A stretch of 33,184 nucleotides of DNA from Rugamonas sp. (GCF_025354735.1 NZ_JANXMI010000039.1:1-33184); one strand, 5' to 3'; positions 16,817 to 25,809 are shown, counted from the stretch's first letter. Notes: generated by a model from the sequence alone, not told the origin. Program-made: numbers and translations.

Positions 16817-17376
16817 TGGACTCCAGCGCCGCCGCCACCGCCACCGCCACCGCCAGCGCCGACCAGGTGTGGGCCTGGCTGGGCGAGGTGGCCGATCCCG
16901 AGATCCCCGTCATTTCGGTGGTCGACCTGGGCATCGTGCGCGCGGTCGACTTCAACGGCGCTGAATGCGTCGTCACCATCACGCCGACCTATTCCGGCTG
17001 TCCCGCGATGCAGGTGATCGCCGACGCCATCACCGACGCGCTGCGCGGCCACGGCGTCGGCCAGGTGCGGCTGGTGACCCAGCTGTCGCCGGCGTGGACC
17101 ACCGACGCCATGAGCGCCGCCGGCAAACTCAAACTGCGGGACTACGGCATCGCGCCGCCGGCGCAACAGGTGGTCGACATCAGCCGCCTGCGCGCGGGCG
17201 CCGATATCGGCATCAGGCGCAGCGCGCTGGCGCGGCTGCCCAAGCTGACCGTGGCCTGCCCCCGCTGCGGTTCGGAGCACACCGAAATGAGCAGCCAGTT
17301 CGGCTCCACGCCCTGCAAGGCGCTCTACAAATGCCTGGCCTGCCGCGAACCGTTCGACTACTTCAAGTGTCACTAA
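16810..17376 (+). CDS. paaD: Phenylacetyl-CoA epoxidase maturation protein PaaD
   Basis: 188-aa protein of the MIP18/DUF59 family needed for epoxidase activity, probably in Fe-S or metal-site assembly. The DUF59 core is WAWLGEVADPEIPVISVVDLGIV with the conserved C64 in YSGCPAM. A C-terminal metal-binding ribbon holds C150, C153, C169, C175 and C178 (ACPRCGS, TPCKA, KCLACRE). The N-terminus contains an Ala/Thr run encoded by GCC/ACC triplets. The start is ambiguous between ATG 16810 and ATG 16816 (the latter a TGATG overlap with the paaC stop); neither has a clear Shine-Dalgarno. Confidence 0.93.
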   Translation: MVMDSSAAATATATASADQVWAWLGEVADPEIPVISVVDLGIVRAVDFNGAECVVTITPTYSGCPAMQVIADAITDALRGHGVGQVRLVTQLSPAWTTDAMSAAGKLKLRDYGIAPPAQQVVDISRLRAGADIGIRRSALARLPKLTVACPRCGSEHTEMSSQFGSTPCKALYKCLACREPFDYFKCH

Positions 17377-17394
17377 GCCAGGCCCAATACGACC

Positions 17395-18474
17395 ATGAGC
17401 AAATTCTATCCGCTGTCCGTCTCGCAGGTGCGCAAGGAAACGCGCGACACCATCGCCGTCACCTTCGCCGTACCGCCGGAACTGCAGGAGCGCTTCCACT
17501 ACCTGCAAGGCCAGCACCTGACGCTGCGCGCCCGCATCGCCGGCGAGGACGTGCGCCGCTCCTACTCGATCTGCTCCGCCGTGCAGGACGGCGCGCTGCG
17601 CGTGGCCATCAAGCGCACGCCGGGCGGCGCGTTTTCCACCTGGGCCAACGACACGCTGCAAGCGGGCGCCGTCATCGACGTGATGCCGCCCATGGGCCAC
17701 TTCAACGTCGCCCTCGACGCCGCCCACCGCAAGCACTACCTCGCCTTCGCCTGCGGCAGCGGCATCACGCCCATCCTGTCCATCATCAAGACCACCTTGA
17801 TGGCCGAGCCGCACAGCCGCTACACGCTGTTCTACGGGAACCGCGCGTCGTCGTCGGTGATCTTCAAGGACGAACTGACGGACCTGAAGGACATCTATAT
17901 GCAGCGCCTGACGCTGGCCTACGTGATGAGCCGCGAGCAGCAGGACATCGACTTGTTCAACGGCCGCATCACGAAGGAAAAATGCGAACAGCTGCTGCGC
18001 CACTGGATCGACATCGCCGACATCGACGCCGCCTTCATCTGCGGCCCGGAAGACATGATGGCCGGCGTGTCCGCCGCGTTGCAGGAAGCCGGCATGCCGA
18101 AGTCGCACATCAAGGTCGAGCTGTTCGCCGCCAGCATCCCGAAGACGCAGCACCGGCCGCGCGCGCTGGCGGCCGACGCGGCGCGCCAGCAGACCGAAGT
18201 CACCGTCATCATGGACGGCAGCCACACCACGTTCACGATGGAAAAGGAAAAGGAATCCATCCTCGACGCCGGCCTGCGCGCCGGCATCGACATGCGCTAT
18301 TCCTGCAAGGGCGGCGTATGCTCGACCTGCCGCTGCAAACTGCTGGACGGTAAAGTCGACATGGACGCCAACTACGCGCTCGAAGACTACGAAATCGCGC
18401 GTGGCTTCGTACTGAGCTGCCAAGCTTTTCCGGCCACTGATAAAGTGGTGATCGATTTCGACCAGGCCGAATGA
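17395..18474 (+). CDS. paaE: Phenylacetyl-CoA epoxidase reductase PaaE
   Basis: 359-aa NADPH-dependent reductase that delivers electrons to the PaaABC oxygenase. A ferredoxin-reductase FAD domain (RRSYSICSA at about 57-65), a nucleotide-binding domain (FACGSGITPILSIIK), and a C-terminal plant-type [2Fe-2S] domain with C304, C309, C312 and C342 (CKGGVCSTC, then LSC) are in the order expected of PaaE. Length is equal to E. coli PaaE (356 aa). It follows paaD by 18 bp; the preceding Shine-Dalgarno is weak. A 73-bp featureless gap separates it from paaG. Confidence 0.96.
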   Translation: MSKFYPLSVSQVRKETRDTIAVTFAVPPELQERFHYLQGQHLTLRARIAGEDVRRSYSICSAVQDGALRVAIKRTPGGAFSTWANDTLQAGAVIDVMPPMGHFNVALDAAHRKHYLAFACGSGITPILSIIKTTLMAEPHSRYTLFYGNRASSSVIFKDELTDLKDIYMQRLTLAYVMSREQQDIDLFNGRITKEKCEQLLRHWIDIADIDAAFICGPEDMMAGVSAALQEAGMPKSHIKVELFAASIPKTQHRPRALAADAARQQTEVTVIMDGSHTTFTMEKEKESILDAGLRAGIDMRYSCKGGVCSTCRCKLLDGKVDMDANYALEDYEIARGFVLSCQAFPATDKVVIDFDQAE

Positions 18475-18547
18475 CAGCCGCCGCCGAATCGCGGCACGTG
18501 ACTTCCAGCCGCCGCCCGCCAACCGCACACACCACCAGCGAGACGCC

Positions 18548-19339
18548 ATGAACTACGAAACCATCCTTTTCGAGATCAAAGACGGCATAGCCGCATTGAC
18601 GCTGAACCGCCCGGAAAAACTCAACAGCTTCACGCAGAAAATGCACGAGGAAGTGCGCGACGCCCTGCGCCGCACCAACGCCGACAAGACCGTCCGCGTA
18701 TTCGTGCTGACCGGCGCCGGGCGCGGTTTCTGCGCCGGCCAGGATTTGTCGGACCGCGCCGTGGAGCCGGGCGCCAAGGCGGTCGACCTGGGCGACTCGG
18801 TCGAACAAAACTACGCGCCGCTGGTGCTGGCGCTGCGCGCGCTGCCGATGCCCGTCATCTGCGCCGTCAACGGCGTGGCCGCCGGCGCCGGCGCCAACCT
18901 GGCGCTGGCCTGCGACATCGTGCTGGCCGCCAAATCGGCCAGCTTCGTCGAAGTGTTCTGCAAACTGGGACTGATCCCCGACACCGGCGGCACCTACTTC
19001 CTGCCCCGGTTGATCGGGAACGCGCGCGCCATGGGCATGGCCATGCTGGGCGAAAAAATCAGCGCCGAGCAGGCCGAATCGTGGGGCCTGATCTGGAAGA
19101 GCATTGCCGACAACGACCTCGCGCTCGAAACCCAGCGCATGGCGCAGCACTTCGCGCAGGCGCCGACCAAGGGACTGGCCTTCACCAAACAGGTGCTGCA
19201 CGCCAGCACCTCGAACACGCTGCAACAGCAGCTCACGCTCGAATGCGGCATGATGAGCGAACTGGGACGCAGCGACGATTACCGCGAAGGCGTGGCCGCC
19301 TTCCTGGCCAAGCGCGCGCCGCAATTCACCGGAAAATAA
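18548..19339 (+). CDS. paaG: 1,2-epoxyphenylacetyl-CoA isomerase PaaG
   Basis: 263-aa crotonase-fold enzyme converting the ring epoxide to 2-oxepin-2(3H)-ylideneacetyl-CoA, and also an isomerase in later beta-oxidation steps. The N-terminal LNRPEKLNSF, AGRGFCAGQDLSDR and VNGVAAGAGANLALACDIV motifs, the LGLIPDTGGTYFLPRLIG segment and a length matching E. coli PaaG (262 aa) favour PaaG over the hydratase PaaF. No paaF-like second crotonase is next to it. The Shine-Dalgarno is weak (GCGAG). paaH begins 13 bp downstream. Confidence 0.93.
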   Translation: MNYETILFEIKDGIAALTLNRPEKLNSFTQKMHEEVRDALRRTNADKTVRVFVLTGAGRGFCAGQDLSDRAVEPGAKAVDLGDSVEQNYAPLVLALRALPMPVICAVNGVAAGAGANLALACDIVLAAKSASFVEVFCKLGLIPDTGGTYFLPRLIGNARAMGMAMLGEKISAEQAESWGLIWKSIADNDLALETQRMAQHFAQAPTKGLAFTKQVLHASTSNTLQQQLTLECGMMSELGRSDDYREGVAAFLAKRAPQFTGK

Positions 19340-19352
19340 GGGACGACCCGCC

Positions 19353-20906
19353 ATGAGCGCACTCGATCAGGACCGCATCGTCGCCGTCATCGGCAGCGGC
19401 GCCATGGGCGCCGGCATCGCCCAGGTGGCCGCCGTCGCCGGCCACACCGTCAAGCTGTACGACACGCGGCCCGACGCCGTCGCCAAGGCCATCGCCGACA
19501 TCGCCAAGGTGTTCGGCAAGCTGGTCGAAAAAGGCCGCATCAGCGGCGCCGACGCCAACGCCGCGCACGCGCGCCTGCACGCGGCGGCCACGCTGGCCGA
19601 CGTCGCCGGCGCCGCGCTGGTGGTCGAAGCCATCGTCGAAAACCTCGACGTCAAGCGCGCGCTGTTCGCCGACCTCGAAGCCATCGTCGGCGACGACTGC
19701 ATCCTCGCCACCAACACCTCGTCGATTTCCGTCACGGCGATCGCCGCCGGCCTGCGCCGGCCGCAGCGCGTGGTCGGCATGCACTTCTTCAATCCGGTGC
19801 CGCTGATGGCCCTCGTCGAAGTGGTCAGCGGCCTGGCCACCGACGCTGGCGTCGCCGCCACCGTCCACGACACCGCCGCCGCGTGGGGCAAGAATCCGGT
19901 CCACGCCAGGTCGACGCCGGGCTTCATCGTCAACCGCGCCGCGCGGCCGTTCTACGCCGAGGGCTGGCGCCTGTTGAACGAACAGGCCGCCGACCCGGCC
20001 ACCATCGACGCCGTCGTGCGCGAGGCCGGCGGCTTCCGCATGGGCCCCTTCGAGCTGATGGACCTGATCGGCCACGACGTCAACTACTCGGTCACGCAAT
20101 CGGTCTTCCAGGCCTACTACAACGACCCGCGCTTCACGCCGTCGGTGCTGCAAAAGGAGCTGGTCGACGCCGGCTTCCTGGGCCGCAAATCGGGCCGCGG
20201 TTGCTACCGGTACGGCGACGGCGCGACGACGGTGCCGCCGCGCTCGGAAGCGCCGCAAGCGAGGCCGGAATTCGTCAGCTACAGCGCGGACGCCGGCGTC
20301 CAGGACGCGGCCACCGACGCGATGGCGCGGCGGCTCAGGCAAGCGGGCATCGCCGTCAGTTCGCGCAAGCCGGCCGAAGGCCACGCCAGCGCCGAAGCGC
20401 CGGCTTTCCACTGCAACGGCGCCGCCGTCTACCTGACCGACGGCCGCAGCGCCACCGAACGCGCGCGCGCCAACCACCACCCCGACACGGTGCTGTTCGA
20501 CCTGGCGCTCGATTACGCCAGCGCCACGCGCATCGCCGTCGCCTGCGCCGACCAGTGCGACCCGGCCGCCTTCAACGCCGTCGTCGGCCTGTTGCAGGCC
20601 GCCGGCTTCGCCGTCTCGCGGCTCGACGACGTGCCGGGACTGGCCGTGATGCGCACCGTCGCCATGCTGGCCAACGAGGCGGCCGATATCGTCCACCAGG
20701 GCGTGTGCAGCGCGCAGGCGGTCGACACCGCGCTGCTCAAGGGCGTCAACTATCCGCGCGGCCCGCTGGCGTGGGCCGACGCCGTCGGCATCGCGCACAT
20801 CGTCACCGTGCTGCACAACCTGGCGGCGACTTATGGCGAGGACCGCTACCGCGTGTCGCCGCTATTGCGCCGCAAGCACGCCAGCGGTGGCCGCTTCCAT
20901 GAATGA
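19353..20906 (+). CDS. paaH: 3-hydroxyadipyl-CoA dehydrogenase PaaH
   Basis: 517-aa NAD-dependent 3-hydroxyacyl-CoA dehydrogenase of the phenylacetate beta-oxidation branch. The Rossmann motif GSGAMG is at 14-19. NTSSIS, the catalytic GMHFFNPVPLM region and STPGFIVNRAARPFYAEGWRL follow, with HGC-type conserved GPFELMDLIGHDVNY. A second C-terminal dehydrogenase-like domain completes the protein, as in PaaH/PaaC-type enzymes (about 475-510 aa). AGGGAC precedes the ATG. Its last 8 bp overlap paaI. Confidence 0.94.
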   Translation: MSALDQDRIVAVIGSGAMGAGIAQVAAVAGHTVKLYDTRPDAVAKAIADIAKVFGKLVEKGRISGADANAAHARLHAAATLADVAGAALVVEAIVENLDVKRALFADLEAIVGDDCILATNTSSISVTAIAAGLRRPQRVVGMHFFNPVPLMALVEVVSGLATDAGVAATVHDTAAAWGKNPVHARSTPGFIVNRAARPFYAEGWRLLNEQAADPATIDAVVREAGGFRMGPFELMDLIGHDVNYSVTQSVFQAYYNDPRFTPSVLQKELVDAGFLGRKSGRGCYRYGDGATTVPPRSEAPQARPEFVSYSADAGVQDAATDAMARRLRQAGIAVSSRKPAEGHASAEAPAFHCNGAAVYLTDGRSATERARANHHPDTVLFDLALDYASATRIAVACADQCDPAAFNAVVGLLQAAGFAVSRLDDVPGLAVMRTVAMLANEAADIVHQGVCSAQAVDTALLKGVNYPRGPLAWADAVGIAHIVTVLHNLAATYGEDRYRVSPLLRRKHASGGRFHE

Positions 20907-21330
20907 GGCGCAGGCATTGGCCGAAGCGGCCGGCGCCGCCATGTATGCGCGCGACCGCGCCTCGCAGGCGCTGGGCATGGCGCTGTGCGAGATCCGGCCC
21001 GGCTACGCGCGCATGACGATGACGGTGCGCGACGATATGCTGAACGGCCACCGGAGCTGCCACGGCGGCTTCATTTTCGCGCTGGCCGACAGCGCCTTCG
21101 CGTTCGCCTGCAACAGCCGCAACCTGAACACGGTCGGTGCCGGCTGCGCCATCGACTACCTCGCGCCCGGCCGCCTGCACGACGTGCTGACGGCCGTCGC
21201 CGTCGAACAGACGCTGAGCGGAAAAAGCGGCGTCTACGACGTCAGGGTCAGCGACCAGGATGAGCGCATCGTCGCGCTCTTTCGCGGCAAATCGCTGCGC
21301 GTGCACGGCGAGGTCGTGGCACACGATTGA
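20899..21330 (+). CDS. paaI: Acyl-CoA thioesterase PaaI
   Basis: 143-aa hot-dog thioesterase that hydrolyses ring-hydroxylated phenylacetyl-CoA thioesters, freeing CoA from dead-end intermediates. The motif NGHRSCHGGFIFALADSAFAFACN contains N49, H55, G56-57 and D64, the usual PaaI active-site residues. The ATG at 20899 is chosen because homology starts there; it lies within paaH and the 8-bp overlap implies coupled translation. Upstream in-frame residues are shadow sequence from paaH. Confidence 0.94.
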   Translation: MNEAQALAEAAGAAMYARDRASQALGMALCEIRPGYARMTMTVRDDMLNGHRSCHGGFIFALADSAFAFACNSRNLNTVGAGCAIDYLAPGRLHDVLTAVAVEQTLSGKSGVYDVRVSDQDERIVALFRGKSLRVHGEVVAHD

Positions 21331-21353
21331 GCAAGTGAATCGAGGAGATGCAG

Positions 21354-22682
21354 ATGGTCCCACGTAGTTCCGCCGCCGCCGCCGCCGCCGATCTCGAGCC
21401 GATCGAGCGCGCCAGCAGGGATGAACTGCAAGCGCTGCAACTGCGGCGCATGCAATGGTCGCTGAAGCACGCCTACGACCATGTGCCGCACTACCGCGCC
21501 GCCTTCGACGCCGCCGGCGTCCATCCCGGCGACCTGAAGTCGCTGGCCGACCTGTCGCGCTTCCCGTTCACCGGCAAACAAGAGCTGCGCGAGAACTACC
21601 CCTTCGGCATGTTCGCCGTGCCGCGTGAGCAGGTGGTGCGGGTGCACGCGTCCAGCGGCACCACCGGCAAGCCCACCGTCGTCGGCTACACGCAGAACGA
21701 CATCGACACCTGGGCCAACGTGGTCGCGCGCTCGATCCGCGCCGCCGGCGGCCGGCGCGGCGACATGGTCCATATCGCCTACGGCTACGGCCTGTTCACC
21801 GGCGGCCTCGGTGCCCACTACGGCGCCGAGCGGCTCGGCTGCACCGTCATTCCCATGTCGGGCGGGCAGACCGAAAAACAGGTGCAGCTGATCCAGGATT
21901 TCAAGCCGACCATCATCATGGTCACGCCGTCGTACATGCTCAACATCGTCGAGGAATTCCAGCGCCAGGGACTCGACGCCGCCGCCAGCTCGCTCAAGAT
22001 CGGCATCTTCGGCGCCGAGCCGTGGACCGACGCCATGCGCGCCGCCATCGAGCAGCGCGCCGGCATCGACGCCGTCGACATCTACGGCCTGTCCGAAGTG
22101 ATGGGGCCGGGCGTGGCCGGCGAATGCATCGAGAGCAAGGACGGCCCGGTGATCTGGGAAGACCATTTCTACCCCGAGATCATCGACCCCGATACCGGCG
22201 CCGTGCTGCCCGACGGCGAACAGGGCGAGCTGGTATTGACGTCGCTGACCAAGGAGGCGCTGCCGGTGGTCCGCTACCGCACGCGCGACCTTACCCGGCT
22301 GCTGCCGCCGACGTCGCGCTCCATGCGCCGCATCGGAAAAATCACCGGCCGCTCCGACGACATGCTCATCATCCGCGGCGTCAACGTCTTCCCCAGCCAG
22401 ATCGAAGAACTGGTGTTGACGATGCCGCAACTGGCGCCGCAATACCAGCTGCTGCTGTCGCGCGACGGCCATCTCGACGCGCTGGCCGTCGTCGTCGAAG
22501 CGCGCGCCGACGCCGCCGCCATGTCGGCGGCGGACGGCGCCGCGCTGGCGCGCGAACTCGAACACCGCATCAAGACCCACGTCGGCGTCAGCACCACGGT
22601 GCTGCTCCAGGCGCCCAACAGCATCGAACGCACGCTGACCGGCAAGGCCAGGCGCGTGCTCGACCAGCGTCCAAAACATTGA
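21354..22682 (+). CDS. paaK: Phenylacetate-CoA ligase PaaK
   Basis: 442-aa AMP-forming ligase that activates phenylacetate to phenylacetyl-CoA, the entry step and the source of the PaaX inducer. The P-loop-like motif SSGTTGKP is at 100-107. YGLSEVMGPGVAGEC, the RYRTRDL motif and GRSDDMLIIRGVNVFPSQIE follow in the family order. The ATG at 21354 is preferred: a GAGGAG at 21342-21347 is six bases before it, but zero bases before the alternative ATG at 21348. A run of GCC codons gives Ala7-12 near the start. Slightly longer than E. coli PaaK (437 aa). Confidence 0.95.
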   Translation: MVPRSSAAAAAADLEPIERASRDELQALQLRRMQWSLKHAYDHVPHYRAAFDAAGVHPGDLKSLADLSRFPFTGKQELRENYPFGMFAVPREQVVRVHASSGTTGKPTVVGYTQNDIDTWANVVARSIRAAGGRRGDMVHIAYGYGLFTGGLGAHYGAERLGCTVIPMSGGQTEKQVQLIQDFKPTIIMVTPSYMLNIVEEFQRQGLDAAASSLKIGIFGAEPWTDAMRAAIEQRAGIDAVDIYGLSEVMGPGVAGECIESKDGPVIWEDHFYPEIIDPDTGAVLPDGEQGELVLTSLTKEALPVVRYRTRDLTRLLPPTSRSMRRIGKITGRSDDMLIIRGVNVFPSQIEELVLTMPQLAPQYQLLLSRDGHLDALAVVVEARADAAAMSAADGAALARELEHRIKTHVGVSTTVLLQAPNSIERTLTGKARRVLDQRPKH

Positions 22683-22691
22683 GGAATCACC

Positions 22692-23303
22692 GTGACAGTC
22701 TATGAAATCAACGGCATCACGCCGGTCGTCCATCCGAGCGCCTACGTGCATCCGAGCGCGGTGCTGATCGGCGACGTCATCGTCGGACCGCGCTGCTACA
22801 TCGGGCCGCTGGCGTCGCTGCGCGGCGACTTCGGCCGGCTGGTGCTGGAGCAGGGCGCCAACCTGCAGGACACCTGCGTCATGCACGGCTTCCCCGGCGC
22901 CGACACGGTGGTCGAGGAGGACGGCCATATCGGACATGGCGCCGTTTTGCACGGCTGCCGCATCGGCCGCAACGCGCTGGTCGGCATGAACGCGGTCGTG
23001 ATGGACAATGCCGTCATCGGCGAGAACAGCATCGTCGCCGCGATGAGCTTCGTCAAGGCCGGCATGATCGTCGCGCCGCGCAGCCTGGTGGTCGGCACGC
23101 CGGCGCGCGTGATGCGCGAACTGCGCGACGACGAAATCGCCTGGAAAAGCCAGGGCACCGCGCAGTACCACGAACTGGCGGTGCGCTCGATGTCGACCAT
23201 GCGCGCCACCGAAGCGCTGACCGAAGTCGAAGCGGACCGCAAGCGCATGGACTGGGCAACGACGCTGCCGCCGCACCTGCACAAAAACGCCCATGCCGAT
23301 TGA
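22692..23303 (+). CDS. paaY: PaaY, hexapeptide-repeat thioesterase / gamma-carbonic-anhydrase-like protein
   Basis: 203-aa left-handed beta-helix protein. PaaY acts as a thioesterase that rescues stalled ring-hydroxylated CoA esters. Hexapeptide repeats run from about residue 14 to 130, and the zinc ligands of the gamma-carbonic-anhydrase fold are visible as H65 (MHGFPG), H82 and H87 (GHGAVLHG). The C-terminal helix ([17 protein letters not shown]) is typical of PaaY. The start is GTG at 22692 with GAGGAA nine bases upstream, ten bases after the paaK stop. Confidence 0.94.
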   Translation: MTVYEINGITPVVHPSAYVHPSAVLIGDVIVGPRCYIGPLASLRGDFGRLVLEQGANLQDTCVMHGFPGADTVVEEDGHIGHGAVLHGCRIGRNALVGMNAVVMDNAVIGENSIVAAMSFVKAGMIVAPRSLVVGTPARVMRELRDDEIAWKSQGTAQYHELAVRSMSTMRATEALTEVEADRKRMDWATTLPPHLHKNAHAD

Positions 23304-23343
23304 GCGGCGCCGTCACCCCGGGAGCGGCGCCGCCGTCACCCCG
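23302..23343. repeat. Imperfect tandem duplication in the paaY-paaZ gap
   Basis: GAGCGGCGCCGTCACCCCG (23302-23320) is followed one base later by the same sequence with a 3-bp CCG/GCC insertion (23322-23343). The first copy overlaps the last bases of paaY. The remaining 64 bp before paaZ shows only its ribosome-binding site (TGGAG). Confidence 0.75.
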
Positions 23344-23407
23344 ATGTCCGCGCCGCCGGCCGCCGCCAGCCGCCAAAACAAAACCCGCTAATTTCTGGAG
23401 ACACCCC

Positions 23408-25453
23408 ATGCCCACAACCCTGCAAAGTCTGATCGCCGGCCGCTGGCTCGGCGCCGAAGCGTCGGTGCCGCTGCACAGCGCCCTGACCAATGAAGTGATC
23501 TATCACACCCACGGCGAAATCATCGACTTCGACGAAGCCGTCACCTATGCCCGCAAGACCGGCGTGCCGGCGCTGATGGCGATGGACTTCCAGCAGCGCG
23601 CCGCGCGCCTGAAGGCGCTGGCGCTGTACCTGGCCGGCCGCAAGGAGGAGCTGTATAAAATCTCGCACCTGACCGGCGCCACCCGCGCCGACAGCTGGGT
23701 CGACATCGAAGGCGGCACCGGCACGCTGTTCGCCTACGCCAGCATGGGCGGGCGCGAACTGCCGTCGTCGAACGTGCTGCACGAAGGCCCGGCCATCGCG
23801 CTCGGCAAAAACGGCGGCTTCGCCGGCACCCACATTCTGGTCCCGCGCGGCGGCATCGCGGTCCACATCAACGCCTTCAACTTCCCGATCTGGGGCCTGC
23901 TCGAAAAATTCGCGCCGAGCTTTCTGGCCGCGATGCCCTGCATCGGCAAGCCGGCCACGGCGACCAGCTACCTGACCGAGGCGCTGGTGCGCATGATGTT
24001 CGAATCGGGCCTGCTGCCCGACGGCAGCCTGCAACTGGTCATCGGCAGCACCGGCAACCTGCTCGACCGCCTGACCGGCATGGACGCCGTCACCTTCACC
24101 GGCTCCGCCGACACCGCCGCCAAGCTGCGCGTGAACCGCAACCTGATCGCCAACTCGGTGCCGTTCACCGCCGAAGCCGATTCGCTCAACTGCGCCATCC
24201 TGGCGCCGGACGTGACGCCGGACGATCCCGAGTTCGACTTGTTCGTCAAGGAAGTGGCGCGCGAAATGACCGGCAAGGCCGGCCAGAAATGCACGGCGAT
24301 CCGGCGCGTGATCGTGCCGGAGTCGCGCGTCGACGCGGTGGCCGAACGGCTGCGCGCGCGGCTGGCGAACATCGTCATCGGCGATCCTTCGGTGGCCGGC
24401 GTGCGCATGGGCGCCCTGGCGTCGAAGGAGCAGCAGCGCGACGTGGCCGAGCGCCTGGCGCTGCTCGCGCACGGCAACGAGATCGTCTTCGGCGAGCGCG
24501 ATGGCTATAATCCGATCGGCGACGGCGTCGCCAACGGCTCCTTCTTCGCGCCGACGCTGCTGCTGTGCCGCGACGCCATGCACAACGACGCCGTCCACGA
24601 CATCGAAGCCTTCGGCCCGGTCAGCACCATGATGACCTATACCGACATGGACGAAGCGCTGGCGCTGGCCGCGCGCGGCAAGGGTAGCCTGGTCAGCACG
24701 CTGGTGACCAAAGACCCGCTCATCGCCATGTACGCGGTGCCGGTGGCCGCCGCGTCGCACGGCCGCGTGCTGATACTTGACCGTGTCGCCGCCGTCGACT
24801 CCACCGGCCACGGCTCGCCGCTGCCGCAGCTGAAGCACGGCGGTCCGGGACGCGCCGGCGGCGGCGAGGAACTGGGCGGCATCCGCGCCGTGCGCCACTT
24901 CCTGCAACGCGCCGCGATCCAGGGCTCGCCGACGATGTTGGCCGCCGTCACCGGCGAATACGTGCGTGGCGCCGCCGTGCAGGAAAGCGAAGTCCACCCC
25001 TTCCGCAAATACTTCGAGGACCTGAAGATGGGCGACTCGCTGCTGACCCACCGCCGCACCGTCAGCGAAGCGGACATCGTCAATTTCGGCGGCGTCTCCG
25101 GCGATTATTTTTACATGCACTTCGACGACATCGCGGCCCGGGATTCGCAGTTCGGCAAGCGCATCGCGCACGGCTACTTCGTGCTGTCGGCCGCCGCCGG
25201 CCTGTTCGTGTCGCCGGCGCCGGGACCGGTGCTGGCCAACTACGGCCTCGATAACCTGCGCTTCATCACGCCGGTGGCGATCGGCGACACCATCCGCGCG
25301 CGCCTGACCTGCAAGCGCAAGGTGGACCGCAACCGGATCGATGAAAAAGGCGTCGGCCAGGGCGTGGTCGCGTGGGACGTGCAGGTCACCAACCAGCACG
25401 AGGAGCTGGTGGCCAGCTACGACATCCTGACGCTGGTGATGAAACGCGCGTGA
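23408..25453 (+). CDS. paaZ: Oxepin-CoA hydrolase / 3-oxo-5,6-dehydrosuberyl-CoA semialdehyde dehydrogenase PaaZ
   Basis: 681-aa bifunctional ring-opening enzyme, the same length as E. coli PaaZ. The N-terminal aldehyde dehydrogenase domain (about 1-520) has the catalytic E256 (TAEADS) and C295 (GQKCTAI), at the same positions as in E. coli. The C-terminal MaoC-like (R)-hydratase hot-dog domain (about 530-681) has D566 and H571 in SGDYFYMHFDD and the KRIAHGYF motif. The ATG at 23408 has TGGAG seven bases upstream; the in-frame extension to 23300 is Pro/Arg-rich spacer. The stop overlaps the next gene as GTGA. Confidence 0.96.
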   Translation: MPTTLQSLIAGRWLGAEASVPLHSALTNEVIYHTHGEIIDFDEAVTYARKTGVPALMAMDFQQRAARLKALALYLAGRKEELYKISHLTGATRADSWVDIEGGTGTLFAYASMGGRELPSSNVLHEGPAIALGKNGGFAGTHILVPRGGIAVHINAFNFPIWGLLEKFAPSFLAAMPCIGKPATATSYLTEALVRMMFESGLLPDGSLQLVIGSTGNLLDRLTGMDAVTFTGSADTAAKLRVNRNLIANSVPFTAEADSLNCAILAPDVTPDDPEFDLFVKEVAREMTGKAGQKCTAIRRVIVPESRVDAVAERLRARLANIVIGDPSVAGVRMGALASKEQQRDVAERLALLAHGNEIVFGERDGYNPIGDGVANGSFFAPTLLLCRDAMHNDAVHDIEAFGPVSTMMTYTDMDEALALAARGKGSLVSTLVTKDPLIAMYAVPVAAASHGRVLILDRVAAVDSTGHGSPLPQLKHGGPGRAGGGEELGGIRAVRHFLQRAAIQGSPTMLAAVTGEYVRGAAVQESEVHPFRKYFEDLKMGDSLLTHRRTVSEADIVNFGGVSGDYFYMHFDDIAARDSQFGKRIAHGYFVLSAAAGLFVSPAPGPVLANYGLDNLRFITPVAIGDTIRARLTCKRKVDRNRIDEKGVGQGVVAWDVQVTNQHEELVASYDILTLVMKRA

Positions 25454-25809
25454 AGTCCGGCACCGAAAAATCGGCGGCGCCGCAGCCGGGCCGCTTTCCC
25501 GTCATGGGCACGACGCTGCGCGCGCAGACCTTGCTGGTGCTGCTGGCGGGCGACGACATGGCCGGCGTCGAAAGCATATTCGCGCACCGCAAGGTCACGC
25601 TCAACACCGTGATCCGCGCGCTGACGCGCAAATACGGCTGGCCGATAGAACGCTCGGACTTCCCCACCAATACCGCCGACGGCCGCGCCGCCTGGGCCTC
25701 GGTCTACAGCCTGCCGCAAGCGGTGATAGACGCCGCGCTGGCGGCCGGCGGCGACGATTGGATCGCCGGCATGCACGCGCTGCGCGCGGCAAAGACGCGC
25801 CGCCGCTAG
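25450..25809 (+). CDS. Uncharacterised 119-aa protein coupled to paaZ; possible winged helix-turn-helix
   Basis: Family not recognised with confidence. The GTG at 25450 overlaps the paaZ stop (GTGA), which strongly implies translation from the paa transcript. After a 20-residue polar tail, residues 21-75 look helical in three steps (TLRAQTLLVLLAG, GVESIFAHRKV, LNTVIRALTRKYGWPIERSDF), with an aromatic/basic strand-turn afterwards (DGRAAWASVYSLP) resembling a wing. The C-terminus is basic (AAKTRRR). This would fit a small DNA-binding protein, but that is inference from shape, not homology. It has no signal peptide or membrane segment. It is the last gene before the MerR regulator; a T7 run 11 bp after the stop lacks a clear preceding hairpin. 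Confidence 0.75.
   Translation: MKSGTEKSAAPQPGRFPVMGTTLRAQTLLVLLAGDDMAGVESIFAHRKVTLNTVIRALTRKYGWPIERSDFPTNTADGRAAWASVYSLPQAVIDAALAAGGDDWIAGMHALRAAKTRRR

Noticed and set aside
21234..23294. 686-codon minus-strand frame opposite paaK and paaY
   Set aside because: Shadow frame produced by the codon bias of the plus-strand genes.
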